This document shows, piece by piece, positions 11,387 to 24,851 of a stretch of DNA of 64,000 bases. Where the stretch lies: positions 744,001 through 808,000 of the forward strand of contig JASFAU010000007.1 in NCBI GenBank assembly GCA_039704465.1, given 5' to 3'. The notes beneath the pieces were generated by a model that worked only from the letters and a program-made list of their open reading frames with translations, was not told the DNA's origin and ran no database searches. Origin of the DNA: Plasmodiophora brassicae (taxonomy: Eukaryota; Endomyxa; Phytomyxea; Plasmodiophorida; Plasmodiophoridae). Made by a program: the position numbers and the translations under genes. Each line of letters opens with the position of its first letter. Within the stretch, counting starts at the first letter, position 1.

Positions 11387-11964
11387 GAGCCTACCGTACA
11401 GTACTGTAGTCGTCGCCCAGATAGCCAGCCAGTCCCACCAGCTCAAACCTTCCACGATGGGGGGTTCAGCGGACGACGTTTGCACGAGTTGAGCAGTCTT
11501 CGTCGTTGCTGTTCGGCATTGCCGTTGCTGTGAATCACGGTTGTACTGGCCACTTATCATTGCATGTTAAGACCATGCCAGTCTTGCGGCTCCCTGGGCG
11601 AATTAAGCTGCAAACCCATTCACCTGTAAACCACCCACGATTCCATTACACTCAGCGGTTCCATTTATTCGCCATCCGCTCGTCTGCTGTGCTACGGGCT
11701 GCTGGGTTTGTTTTATCGACCGCCTACGTATGACGTACATAGGCAATACGACACTCCGTGAAGCGTCCTGCCCGTTGGATTGGTGAATTTGGTGCAGCAG
11801 GAGCGGACGGATTGGTTCAGCAGGCCGGAACTGGACGAGGCAGCCGCCAGTGCAGGAGTCAAAAACGGGACGCCGTGGCCCGTGAGTGGCCCAGACTGAG
11901 TCTTGGGGTGGGGGCGCGGCGCAGGCTGACTGCGGACACTGCGCTTTGCGGCCGCTTCGTGACC
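11387..11964. other. spacer upstream of the GPI inositol deacylase gene
   Basis: No domain-bearing frame is seen in these 578 bp. It presumably contains the promoter of the gene starting at 11965. An in-frame extension upstream of 11965 to 11758 exists but looks like random Arg/Gly-rich translation. Confidence 0.4.
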
Positions 11965-14145
11965 ATGGGGTACAGGTGGACGACGGCGCTCCATGTCGTC
12001 GCGTCCATCACCACTCTGGCCACGGTTGCAACTGTGATCGTGGTCGGGCACGGGCGGTTGCGACCCGGACGATCGACATGCTCGCCGATTCCAGAGACGG
12101 GTCCCATGCCGACCAAGGTGCTGCTGGCCCAGGACGACATGCAACTGAAGCAGTTCGGGACGGATCGCAAATCACCTGCTGCAGTTATCGTGTTCTTACA
12201 TGGCCATCTTGGTTCATTCGTACAAGGACAACCTTTCGCTGATCGTGCACGATCTCTTGGTCTGAATCTTGCAGTGTATGGTGCTGCGCGTGAACCCGTT
12301 CTCGTTCAGTTTCACTGATGATGATGCATCCCTAGATGCTCATTGGATCAAGGAGAATTTAGGGCATCTGCCTTCGATGCGTATGTCGCCATGCGCCAGG
12401 TCGTGTTTGCCCGGCAGGCCATCGCAACGCTTCGTCAACGGTTCCCGTCGGCGCCTATCACAGTGGTGGGTCACTCAATGGGAGGCATTGTCGCGCGTGC
12501 CGCTGTTGCGACGATGACGGAAGATACCCTGGCCAACATCCCGTTACTCGTGACGCTCAACTCCCCACTCCGCCTGCATCCGTTCCTCTCCGATGCCTAC
12601 TTCCTGTCGCTGTATAGGTCCAATCTGTCGAACAGTGTTACACAGGTTTCGATCGTCACCGGGCATGGCGATGCCATTGTACATTCATCCATGAGCGCAG
12701 CACGAGACATAACGGCATTCTCAAGCGCAATTCCTGGTGTCTGGTAACGACGACCATATCGGTACGATTGCGACGCAACACCTGACGCGTCTCGTAGGTC
12801 TGAGATGTCACACGACGATATCCTAGCTTGCAAAGAGCTTGTCGACGTCGTCCTGCAAAGCGTCATGACTGCTGTCGCGTTACCCTCTCGTCATGCGAGG
12901 GTTCATGCGCTTCGATCCATCTTGCTTGAAAGCTCTTCCCTGTCCCAACACCGCTCTGAAGTGATTGCTCTTCGCAAGCTACAAAGGGAACCCGCTGCTG
13001 GCGCTGCAGGTGGCGTTCCAGTGATCTTGTCCGGTCAACCCACGTTCTGGAGTCGTATGCTCTTCGACGGTCTTCTTCCTACCGTTTCAACGGTTCGTGT
13101 GGACGGCGCGCGCAACGCTGTCCTTCGCGTTGTGACAGATGCTCCGTTCACGGGTGAATCTCGGTGGTTAACGCAGGCGGACGACCCATCTACGTTTCTG
13201 GTTGCGATGCATCCGGGCCTGGCTCGGTCCCTGTCAGCGACGCTCTTCATTTCGCCGCCACAGAGGCCCTACTCGGTGTCCGTCAGCATAGACGTAATAT
13301 CCACGCTCTTCCAAGGGCTCCGCTTCGGTGGCCCTTCTCTCGTGTTCCCTCCGCTGTCCTCCATACTTCTGCACCGGCTGTCTGGAAGCGCCTCACACTT
13401 CGCCGTCCCCACCTTGGGACTCCCCCTGCTTTCATGGCTCTTGATAATGCTCCGCATCCATGTCGAGGGGGATCCCGATTTCCCGGTCAATGGGCTGATT
13501 ATGGTTACTGTTGGTTTCTGGGTGGCGTTGGCGGCTGTCACGTTGATTGTGCGAATACCTCCTTTGTACCGGAAACGACGGCCGCGCTTTCGTTTGCCGA
13601 CATGGGCCATGTTCGTATCGTTACTCCTCGTGAGCTTGGTCCTTGGTCCTTGGGCGTGCACTGTCATGGTGCTTTGTGTGGCGGGAATCTGCATCCCGAA
13701 GCCGCATCGGCATCCGGTTGTACTTCTCTACGCGGTCGTATCCCTGTTGAAGGTGCCTGCGATCATTGCCGCTGTTCAGCGAACGTCGTTGACGGAGCTG
13801 CGGTGGCTCCGATCGTTCCATTACCTTGGCCCTGGCGTCGGCGGCGTAATTGGCACCGATGCACTTCTTGCCGTTCCAATCATTGTTCATCTCATGGTCC
13901 TGCTTAGGAGACCACACGATGCGCTGATGACGCCCGGCCGTCACACCAGGACGGTCGTTGCCGCCGCCTGCCTCCTGTCGTGTGGCGTACACAGCCGCCT
14001 GTTCGAGACCGTCTTCATCATCAGCGCTGTAGCGTGTGCCTGCTTAGCTGACCATGCCGTTGACGTCCTCGACGCGCGGCTGCGGACGGCCTCCAAGAAG
14101 GCGACAGGTGCGATCCCGGTCTGCCGCGAATCCCAGTTCGTTTGA
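11965..14145 (+). CDS. PGAP1/Bst1-like GPI inositol deacylase
   Basis: The enzyme removes the acyl chain from the inositol of GPI anchors in the ER so that anchored proteins can leave. Exons 11965-12289, 12353-12743 and 12798-14145 join in phase across introns of 63 and 54 nt to about 687 residues. An N-terminal membrane anchor (LHVVASITTLATVATVIVV) precedes the lipase segment. The first junction gives VYGAAREFRASAFDAYVAMR, which matches the family's DF..E.SAF stretch. The nucleophile elbow is GHSMGG, and the second junction restores IPGVWSEMSHDDILACKELV, including the catalytic-His region. The C-terminal half has about seven hydrophobic helices. I chose ATG 11965 because it sits just before the signal anchor. 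Confidence 0.85.
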
Positions 14146-14361
14146 CATGACATTGTAAACATAACGTGCCTGCTGGTACTGGTCTACATCTGCTATGCCC
14201 AGACGGCGCTTTGACATTGTTCCCAGAGCGAGCGCGCGCGTGTGTGTCCCTGCTGACGTCGATCGAAAACGGTACGTCTGCCGGCCGGTACGTCATTAGG
14301 CGGTCCGAATCGCCTGCCGGCAGTCGACGACACTGGGCCCACATATGCCGAGTTAGCAATC

Positions 14362-17300
14362 ATGGCATCCACCGAGCGGCCGGCCGCTCGTAAACGCGGC
14401 GACGATGACGCCCAGATGATACGCAAGGCGACGACGACGATCCTGGCGCAGGCGTCCTCTGTCAACCTGGACTGCTGGGAGTTCCTCGTGCGCTCGCTTC
14501 GTAGCCCAGAACCGGCGATACGGCACATGGCCCTGATCGGCGTTGACCACAGCCTGGGGCCGGTGCCGGCCGACTCCTCGACAAGCCAGCCGACGCGACG
14601 CGAAATCGTCAGCGTCCTGGGTGACATCCTCGCCAACGACGTCGACGAACGCAATCGGTCGCTGGCCGCCGTCGTCCTCGGGCGCGTCTGCGGCTCGTTC
14701 GGGTTGTCGATGCCGTCGACGGCCAGGGACGGGTTCGCCTGGTGCCTGAAGCACTTCATGCTGCTCCAGCAGGACGCGCCTCGGCCGGGCCTCGGCCCGG
14801 CTCGATGCTGCGCCCTCCATGCGATCGGCAAGCTCGTCGAGGACAACGTCGACGTGCAGGACGGCGATTTCGACAAGCTCGCCGACCAGCTGCTGCAGGT
14901 GCTCGTCGGCGGCCCAGACGATGCCGAAGGCGACGTCCAGCGCGCGCACGCGATCAGCCTCCTGGCGCGTCTGCCAGCCACGAACCGCAACCGGCAACGC
15001 GTCATGCGGTTCTGGCCCTGCTTACGCAGCCTGATCCGACGACTAATGTACGCGCCGGGTGGGGGTGCCGACGCCATCCTGACCACGGCCATCTCAAAGT
15101 TCGCCTCCCAATGGTAACGCGCACGACCAGCGGCGCGAGCGTCTTCTTCTCAGTGTGTCTGATTCGTGTCGACGACAGGTACCAGCGCGTGCCCGATGCC
15201 ATCCTGGACCGGTTCCCGCTGTACGACCAGCTGTCCGGGTACGCCGAATTGCAGTACAGCGTGTTGCTGAACGCGGAGGCGGAAGGGACGGCGAACCCGC
15301 GCAACCGGCTGCGGGCGGAGATCGGCCCGGCCGAGTACCTCGGCATCGCCGACCGCGACCACGTCATGCAGTTCCTGAAGCGGTACAGCCGGCGCGTCCA
15401 GATCGCCGACCTGCTGCCCGAGAAGTTCGACCTGACGTTCCAGGCCGAGGCGCTGAACAACGAGATGTTCTTCGACACGCTGCACCCGACCCGGGTCCTG
15501 CACCTGACGAACCGGTCGGCGAAGACGGCGCACCTGTTCACCGTGCAGGTCGCGCCGACCCGCTTCTTCTCGGTCAGCCCCGCGTTCGGCGAGATCGCCC
15601 CGCACACGTCGCTCCCGATCACGATCACGTTCACGCGCGCCTACCCCGCCGAGAAGGGCACCGGGCGCGGGTACATTCGCCTGCGCTCCTGGACCGGGTT
15701 CGCCTTCGAGCGCCTGTCGCTGCGGTTCTACAACGGCCCGTTCGTGCAGATCGTGAACACGACCGTGGATTTCGGCCCATGCCCGCCCGGGCGCCGGTTC
15801 CTTCGCAAGGTCTTCGTCAAGAACATCGGCATCAACGACATCGTCTGCGCCGTCGACCTGATCCAGGTAGCAGCAGGCATGACGGACGACCCCGTCAGCA
15901 CGTTCGAGCTGAGCCCCCGGTCGGGGGTCATCGCCCCGAACTCAACGATGGGGTTCGACGTCGTGTTCACGGCGGCGCCGGGCGCGCCCCGGGCCGACGC
16001 GACGCTGTCGTTCTCGGGCGTCGGGCAGTCGGACGCGAACGAGGTCGTCCTGTCCGGGTCGACCGGGTTCCCGTTGAAGTTCGACGAGGACCTGATCGAC
16101 ATGGGCCCGTGCCAGCTGCTGGAACGCGTGTCGACCGCCGTCAACGTGACCAACCTGGCCCCGTTCCCGTTGTTCGTCCAGTTCGACGGCACCGTGGACA
16201 ACCTCGTCATCGAGTCGGTGACGATCCCGGCGTTGCAGACGCGGACGATCAGCGTCGCCTGGGAGGCCAACGTCGTCGGCGACGTCAACGAGCTCGTCTA
16301 CGTTCGCGTGCCACACTGCGCGCCGACCACGATCGCGTTCGCTGCGTTCGTCGGCCCGATCCTGACGACGCCCATGGCCCCGCGCCTGCAGATGCCGTTC
16401 GTCAGCGTCCACTTCGTGTTGCAGTCGGTGATCCCCGTCCACAACCGCAGTCGGTACGACGCCGAGTTCGTCGTCGACGGCTTGGACGGGACGCCGTTCC
16501 TCGTCACCGTTGTCGACCCGTTGCGACACGCCAAGGACGTGGCCGCCTTCGACGGCGACATGGCCGGGAAGCAGGCGCCGCAGCGCTTCAAGGACATGCT
16601 GGCGCAGACGCGCAACAAGGTGCACTCGGTGAAGGCGCGCTCGACCGTCTACCTGCACGTCCTGTTCACGTCGCACAAGCCCGGGTTCTTCGAGCGCGAG
16701 TTCGTCGTCGGCGTTGTCGCGCCGCGCCCGACGAAATGGCGTCCGTTCATGCTGCGCGCCGCCGCCGTCCTCGACAACGAGAAGTTCCCGCTGAAGAAGC
16801 TGCTGCTGTTCCTCGGCGAGGACGGCGTGTTCAAGGCCGCCGACCTGACACGCCTGCCCAGCAAGGATTTCGAGGGCGCCATCGAGTCCAGGATGATCTT
16901 TGGCGACACGTGGAGCGGCATCTCGCACCGCAACGAGACGTTCGCGTTCGGGTCCCGCGAGGAATGGGGCTGGGCGCAGCGGCCCCTGCCGCCGGTCGTC
17001 GTCGAGAACCTGTCGTCGCGCCCGCACAACTTCTCCATGATGGTCACCTGGCCGTTCGTCGGCACCAACGCCCGCCATGGCATCTGCGGCGCCTTCGACA
17101 AGATGCTGATCCCGAACGACATCTCGCCCGAGTACCACCACGCCGACGAGACGACACCCGTCGATGGGTTCGTCGTCGTGCGCGACAACTTCTCCAAGAC
17201 GTCGATCTGCCACATCCACCACGTCCCGACCCATATCGTCGTCGTCGACGCCGCCAGGCACCATCGGTCGCGGATCGTGTTCCCCGTCGTCGAGGTCGGC

Positions 17301-20300
17301 GTCGTGTCCATCGTCCCGATCGTCGTCGAGAACCGCTCCGGGCTGACGGTCGCGTTCCGCATCGTGATCGACGACGGCGGCGTCGACACCGGGTTCTCGT
17401 CGGACGACCAGCTCGCCCACCCGTTGCAGGCCTGGGAGATGCGCTCGGTGCCCATCAGGTTCCAGTCGTCGATCAAGGGCCAGTACGTGTCGCGCCTGCA
17501 GGTCGTGTACGAGGACCCATCGACGCCGACCAACACATTCGTCGCGTTCGAATGTGAACTGGTTGGCGTTGCCGGGCACGCCGACCTCGAGGTCAGCACC
17601 GCCGTCGTCGACTTTGGCAATTGTGGTGTGGGCGCCCTGGCCGAAGGCGACCTCGCTGTTGCCAACCATGACGACGTCGACCTGCCGCTGAACGTCGTCG
17701 TCAGCGAACCGTTCGCGTTGGCGTCGACAGCGGACACGGTCGACGTCGACCAGGTCGTCATCCTGCCCGCTGGGCGATCGGCACCGGTTCGCCTGCAATT
17801 CCGGCCGATGGCGTCCGGGCGGTTCTGGACGCGCATGCAATTCGTCAAGGGCGACGCCGCCCATGACGTCGTCCTGTTCGGCGAAGGCGGCGTCATGTCG
17901 CTGACGTCGTCGATGGGCCCACCGGTCCAGGTCATCGAACAGCAGCAGCAACGGATCCCTGGCAACGAGAACGGCGCCAAGGTCGACAGCAGCAGCAGCA
18001 GCAGCAGCAACGGCACTGGCGAGATCGACATGGGCACGGTTCGCGTGTGCACAGTCGCGACCCGGCCGCTCCGCCTGATCAACAACGGCACGATCGACAT
18101 TGTCCTGTCCAACATCGTGGCGATCGCCGACGAGGGCCTGTCGTACGCGTTCATGGACGGGGACATCGTCGCGACCGGGGCCGGCGACCTGCCCCAGTTC
18201 GGCAGGGAGTTGCCCGACGCCCTCGCGATCGACTGGGACGAAGTCGCCTACCAGCGGGCGCATGCGGCCGCCCAGCAGCAGCAGCAGCAGCAGCGCCAGG
18301 GTGATCCAGGGAAGACGACGACCGCGACAACAGCGACAGCATCCATGGAATCAGCGTTCCCGAAGGTTCTGCAGCCGGGCGGGTCGCTTACCCTGCAGCT
18401 GTCGTTCAGCAGGTACCTGACCGGGATCTTCCACCCCTGGCTGCGCATCATGACCGTCGAACGGGGCGGCGAGCCTCGCGAGCGCTTCTCGTTCGCGTTG
18501 AAGTTCAACGTCCAGGACGTCATGGACATCAGCGAGTCGGCGCTGGAGTTCGGCGTCGTGCCCATCGGGCATATCGCACGCCTGACCATGTCGTTCTACA
18601 ACGAGTGCACGCAGGCGGTCCCGTGGCGCGTCGTCGTCACCGACCTGGTCGCCACCCAAACCGTCGGCGATCGTCAGCGTGCCCCGGTCCGGAACGACAC
18701 GTTCGCCTGTGAACCTGCATCAGGCGTCCTGGTAGGCATGCCGCTGCCGACCTCCGCCTGCGTCTGACCGGCCGTGTCGCTAGGCGGGTGGGCACGAACA
18801 GGTGGTGACCGTTTCGTTCGTGACGATCGTCCCGCACCTGTCGATGACGGCGTCGGCCACGTTGCACACGTCCGACATTGGCGTGACGAAGATCGGCGTG
18901 TCGGCGATGTCGGGCGCCCCCATGATCGTCGCCTCGGAACCCGACATCCGCTTCGGGTGCATTGGCCTGGGCAGCACCAAGAGCAAGGTGCTGATGCTGG
19001 TCAACGAGGGCGAGCTGCCGGCCGCGTTCCTGCTGCGTACGCCCTCGAAGCTGTTCCATATTGTGCCGACGCGCGGGACGATCGCGCCCAAGTCCAGGCA
19101 GCCGCTGTGGATCAAGTTCGCGCCCGTCGACTCGGAAGCGATCAGCGTCCAGCTGCGCGTCGACTGGGGCGACCACTTCGACCGCCTGAAGAGCCGGCTG
19201 ATGATCCCGATGTCGGGCCAGGGCGGGTCGTCGCAGGTCGTCGTGAAGGTCTCCACCGTCGACTTCGGCATGACGATGCTGGGGACGGATGCCGTCCAGA
19301 CGCTCAGGGTGTTCAACACGGGGACGGCCGAGGCGCTGGTCGAGATCGACCTCCCCGACCCGTCCCTCCGCGCCGACTGCGACAACGTGTTCTTCGTCGA
19401 ACCACACCAGCATCGCGACCTGCAACTGATCTTCCACCCGACAACGCCCGTGGCCATCAACGCCCCGGCGTCGCTGTTCTCGAAGGACTCGACGCAGGAC
19501 CGAATCACGATCCAGATCAAGGGGCGCGTCGGCGTCCCTTGCATCGAGCTGGGCCCCCCGGGCGCTGTCGACAGCAACACGCTGAACATGGGCATCTGCA
19601 TGGTCAGGAAGCCGACGCAGCGCTCGTTCTACGTCGACAACACGGGCAACATGGACGTGCCGTTCGAGGTGGTCGTCCTGCGTCAGCAGGCGCAGACGGG
19701 CGCCGAGCAAACCAGGGCGCCGCAGGACGCGCAGGCGGGGAACGCGGCCATGTTCGCCGTCGAGTCCAAGTTCCCGCGTCTGGCGCCGCGAGACCCACAA
19801 TGGGCGCTGCTGGCCGACAAGCTCGTCCCGGCGCACGCCGGCGACACGTTCTTCAAGATCGAACCCATGTCGGGCGTGTTCGCCACCGGGTCTCGCGTCA
19901 CGTTCGCGGTACCCGCGGCGCGAACACGATCGGCGATGGGCCGTGTGTCTGACCGTGCGCGTCATGCAGGTGGAATTCCTGCCGCCGGCGTCCGAGATCG
20001 TCCTGGACGTCCTGGTGCTGGTGAGGAACCCGTTCGCGCCGTTCGGGCTCGTGGCGACGGCGATCAGCGACGAGCCGACGATCGAGATCGACATCCCGGA
20101 GCGCGTCCTGGACTTTGGCCTGTGCCGGTGCCACAACACGTTCAAGCGGCGGTTCCGCGTCCTGAACAAGGGCAACGTGGCGTACTCGTACCACCTGGGC
20201 CCCGACGTTCGCGACCCGCAGTGGGCCACCTTCCGCGACGACTACGAGGCGGCGCGCCTGATCTGGGCGGCCCAGATGAAGGCGCTCGGCTTCACGACGT

Positions 20301-23300
20301 CGTACAACGGGACCTGCCCGCGCAAAGGGTACAGCGACGTGACGATCGCGTTCACGCCGACGAAGGCGGGCGAGGTCAGCGCCAGCGTCCGCGTCGTCTG
20401 CAGCGGCGGGTACGAGCAGCTGGACGTGCGCGGCGTCGGCGGCATCTCGGCGCTCGACCTGACGCGCCCGGTCGGCGTCGACGGCGGCGTCGCCGGCAGC
20501 GTCGCCGCCAACTTCTGCGACTTTGGCCTGCGCCCGATCGGCCGCCCCCAGCAGATGACGCTCCTGCTGCGCAACCGGGGCACGCTGCCGTCCGGCTTCC
20601 TCGTGCGTCGCACCATGCCCGACGCGTTCGTCGTGCAGCCGCTGTCCGGGCGGATCGGGGCGGGCGCCGAGGTCCCGCTGAGCGTCACGTTCCGGCCGCG
20701 GGCGCACGGCCTGTCCCAGTTCGACCTGCTGGTCCGCGGCATCGACAACACGGTCGCCCCGTGCCGGATCGTCGGGCGCGGCGGCGACGGCGTCCTCGGC
20801 GTGCGCTACCTGCACGACCGCGACGCCGACCTGCGCGGCATCGAGTTCGGCCTGGTCAACGTCGGCGTCGTCGTCGAGAAGTCGCTCCTGCTGTACAACG
20901 AGGGCCAGGTCGAGCTCCGCCTGTGGGCCGAATGCGACGACCGGGCGTTCGCCATCCGCCTGCAGCGCGACCCGCAACCGTTCAAGGCCATGGTCGACCT
21001 GGACTGCCTGCCGCGCCAGCAGGGCTACCATCGGGTCGTGTCGCGCGTCATGACGCCCGACACCAAGTTCGCCGACGCGATGCTGTTCGCCCAGATGCGC
21101 ACGCTGGAGACGACGATCCCGCCCGGGCAGTTCGTCGTCGCCGCGATCGCCCTGGCCGCCCACGAGCCGCGACGGTACGCCGGCATCCTGACGCTGGCCT
21201 GCGAGTTCAACCGCATGGGCGTGCCGTTGCGCGCCGAAGGCGGCACGGTCCACATCGCCCACCAGGGCGACCTGAACTTCGGGTCGGTCGGCGTCGACCA
21301 CGTCTACGAGCGCACGGTGACGCTGGTGAACACCGGGTCGATATCGACGCAGGCGCGCCTGTCCTGGTCGATCCCCGGGGCGGCGCACCGGGCCGCCGCC
21401 ATCGTCGCGCTCGGCGACCCGAACGGGACGCCGGCCCGTCGCCTGTGGCAACGCTCGATCCGGTTCGTGGTTCGCCTGCTGCGCGTGGCCAAGATCGCAT
21501 CCCGGTTCGGCACGCTGGAGCAGATGCTGGAGGCGATCACCGCCGACCGGAAGAACAGGGCGATGCGGATCAAGCAGGTGGCGAACGCCAACCAGCAGCG
21601 CTCGCTGCAGGAGCAGCTGGACGCGGTCACGACGACGGCGCTGGAGCAGAGGCAGAGCGCCAAGGACGTGCAGGCGGCCCTGCCGCAGAACCATCCGGCG
21701 TTCGACGCCGCCGTCAGCCTTCGCGAGGCGGGCAACCTCGTCAGCCTGCGCATGGCGCTGCTCCAGGACCGCATCGAGAAGCGCATCGCCACGAGCGACG
21801 TGGCGCAGGAGTCGCCGCTGACCACGCTGATGGATTACGCGGGGTCCAACGTGACCAGCCTTCGTACGGCCGCGTTCGGCTCGCTGCGACGCGAAGCAGA
21901 CCTGACGACCGGCGGCCCTGCTGGCCAACGGGGCCAGCTCGCCGTTAGCCCCGCTCGCGTCACGCTCGACGTCGACGTTCCCGTGACGCTGTCGATTCGG
22001 GCGTCGTTCCCGCCGTCGGATGCGTTCGTGGGCGCGTTGCTCGTGACGCCCGACCTGCTCGGCTGCGACGAGTACGCCCTGTCGGTGGCGGCGCGACCGA
22101 TGAGCGCCAAGATGACGATCGACAACGCCGGGCCACTGAGCTTTGGTCGCATCTCGCTGGGCACCATGGAGACCGTCACGCGTACGCTGACGAATAACGG
22201 CCTGCTGCCCATCAAGTTCGCCGTTCGCCATCGGAACTTTGGCCTGACGGTGACGCCCGGCGAGGGCCTCGTCGAGGCCGAGGACACGTGCGTCGTCACG
22301 TTCCAGTTCCGTCCTGTCGACGAGGAATGGCAACGCTCGCCGATCACCATCGAGACGGACAGCACCGACGCGATCGTGATCCCGTTCGACGGCGCCGGTG
22401 GCGTCCCTAAGTTGCACATTGCGTCGTTTGAACGGTTCGACTTTGGGCGATGCATGGCGGTACCGACAGCACTGTCGTCGAACGGGTGCTGACGCTCAGT
22501 GCATCTGACTGCTGCTGTGCGCGCGTTCAGGGGCGGGTCGCCAAGCGCTCGATTCGACTGTTCAACACGGGCAACGCCCAGCTGCCGGTCGTCAGGTGCA
22601 TGCTGGACCAGACGATGGTGTTCAGCAAGGGGGCGAGCTGGCCCGTCACCCGGTTCATGATCGACCCGGGCGCGTACTTTGACCTGAACGTCGAGTTCAT
22701 GCCCCAGAGCGAGGACGTGTTCAGGGGGCGGGTCGTCATCGAGACCGACACGCGCATCGTCCCGATCGAGCTCATGGGGACCGGGCGCGAAGCGCTGCTG
22801 TCGTTCCAGGCGCAGAACGTCGACCTGGCGAACACGATCGTCGGCAACGTGTACAGGCGCGAGATGATCATCACGAACATCAGCGACCTCGAGTACCCGC
22901 TGCAGCTGTCGATTGTCGAGCCAGGTGGCCTGACGACGCCGCTGACGGGCGATTTCAAGCTCGAGGCGACCGACCTCGTCCTGGCGCCGTTCGAGCAGCG
23001 CCACATCTCGTTCTCGTACAAGGCCAGCCGCGAATGTGACACGCAGGTCCTGATGCACATGTCGTCGATCTTCTCGGAGAACGACGTCCCGATCCCGGTG
23101 ATGACCGGCACCGCCATTGTGTCGGTCGACACCGACGAGGTCGACTTTGGCCAGTTCCAGCAAGGGTACACCTGCAGCCGCACGATCACGATCCGCAACA
23201 CGGGCACGATCGCGGTCGCGTTCCGCATTCATTCGTCGCGCGACCAGGACGTGCTCGGCTTCTCCCTGTCCCGGTGGCGTGGGCTCCTCGTCCCGAACCG

Positions 23301-24851
23301 CGACGTCGAGATCACGATCAAGACGACGCTGACGACGTTGACAAGCTTCGACGACGAGCTGTGCCTGGAGACGCAGGTCGAAGGCCAGCGACACTTCATC
23401 CGGGTTCGTGGCCAGTGCGATACGCCCGTCATCGACAAGGCCAAGTTCCAGCGCGTGGACTTTGGCGATTGCCTGGTCGGGGAAGCGGCAACGGAAACGT
23501 TCGTGATCGAGAACACGGGCGGGTTCCCGCTAACGTACCGCATGAAGGCGACGTTCCCGGTTCGGATCGCGCCGACCAACGGGTCCATCGCGGGCAACTC
23601 GCGGCAGAGGTTCACGGTGACCTGGGTGCCGTCTGGCGGGTATAGCCTGCGGTCGACCATCAAGGCGCACACGAACCTCGGCATCGTCGACATCAACCTG
23701 AAAGGGCGCGGCGCCTACCCCCGGTTCACCATCTCGAACGCGTACCTCGACTTCGGCGTCGGCGCCATCAACCACGTCTACGAGCAGCGCTTCAAAGTCA
23801 TCAACCGAAGCAGGGTCGGCATACGCTGGACGAACCCGGCCGTCGAGGAAGGGTTCCACGTCGCGCCGCGCAAGGGGTCGCTGGCCGAAGGCGAATCCGT
23901 CATCGTCCGCGTTCGCTTCGAGCCCAAGGAGTTCAAACGGTACACGGGCACCGTCGTCATCGAGAGCAAGGGTCGCTATCGAGAGGTGCAACTCAACGGG
24001 ATCGGCGGCGTCCTTCGACTCGACACCGCGCCGGAACTAGGTGGGTCGCCCGTCGTCCTCGGATCAGCAGTGCCCATGTTCTGAAGGTAACGGGCGCGCT
24101 CACAGATATAGGCGACTGCCCTGCCGGGTACTGGCGTCAGGCGCAGCTGCCACTGGCGAACGTCGGCGATGTGCCATTGTCGATTCGCGCGTCGCCCCAA
24201 GGCCTGGATCCGGGTTTCACCGTCCTGGTGGCCCCGGAATCCCTGGCCATCGCCCCGCTGAACAAGGACTCGCTTCGCGTACGAGTTCGCGCCGACGAGT
24301 CGTACGCGGGCAGGTTCCACTTCACGATCTCGCTGATGGCGCCGGAGCGCACCTGGAAGGTGACCGTTCGTGGCACGGCGGTCAGCCTGCGGGCCGCGTT
24401 CTCGTCGTTAACGTCGACGTTGCTGCGTGCGGATGGCAACCTGATGCGAGGAGCGCCTCGATGGCAGCAGTGGCCGAATGCGCTGGCGCTTCCGGACGAA
24501 TTGTCGGTGAACGACGGGGCAGCCGGAGGGCGCAATCGCGAAGACGTTCGCAGCGTCGTGGAGCTGCTGGTGACCGCCGTCGAGGAGATGGTTCGCCAGG
24601 GCGACCGGACCACGCAGCAATCGTTCGGCGAGTTGCTGACGGCGCATATCGATGAAGGTCGAGCGTCGTTCGAGGCCAGCTACCAGGATCGCGATCGCAT
24701 CGCCGGCATCGTGACCGCGTACGCTCCCCTCATCACCGACGCCGACATCCGCAAGGTGACTGCTCTCAAGGAGCCCAGCGTCGACAACGAGCTCGACAGC
24801 ACCTTGACAGCGTCCCCGCCCATATTCCTACCCGAGCTCACCTGCATCTAA
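14362..24851 (+). CDS. giant ASH/MSP-domain cilia-type protein (about 3,385 residues)
   Basis: Six exons (14362-15113, 15179-18731, 18802-19908, 19970-22459, 22531-24040, 24106-24851) join in phase across introns of 61-71 nt. Residues 1-250 are a helical, HEAT-like region. The first splice restores KFASQWYQRVPDAIL and enters the main body: at least 18 beta-sandwich repeats, each opening with a DFG/DMG/EFG-x(4)-G signature (for example VDFGPCPPG, VDFGNCGVG, LNFGSVGVD, FDFGRCMAG, VDFGDCLVG, LDIGDCPAG). This is the ASPM/SPD-2/Hydin repeat of ciliary and centrosomal proteins such as HYDIN and the CFAP family. A Ser run (near residue 1,190), a Gln run (near 1,283) and a charged helical stretch (near 2,330-2,430) interrupt the repeats. 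No CH domain is visible, which argues against CFAP47. It likely acts in the axoneme. Orthology to a named CFAP is unresolved. Confidence 0.85.
17986..18010 (+). repeat. AGC trinucleotide run coding polySer
   Basis: About eight AGC repeats encode a Ser tract inside the giant ASH protein between two repeats. Confidence 0.8.
18273..18296 (+). repeat. CAG trinucleotide run coding polyGln
   Basis: Seven successive CAG codons encode a Gln tract in a linker of the giant ASH protein. It is a likely length-variable site. Confidence 0.8.

Noticed and set aside
12744..12797. Continuation of the deacylase frame as NDDHIGTIATQHLTRLV
   Set aside because: This alternative reading also resembles the family's DH region, but it requires a frameshift, whereas a 54-nt GT-AG intron gives an in-phase join that fits better.
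13164..13907. Overlapping plus-strand open frame inside the GPI deacylase
   Set aside because: It lacks hydrophobic helices or motifs; the other frame carries the membrane segments of the family.
15942..18263. Very long minus-strand open frame (773 codons)
   Set aside because: It is the GC-rich antisense shadow of the ASH gene. Its translation is Arg/Asp/Val-rich without domains, while the sense strand carries clear repeat motifs.
19898..22417. Minus-strand open frame of 839 codons
   Set aside because: Antisense shadow of exon 4 of the ASH gene, with the same biased composition and no recognisable domain.
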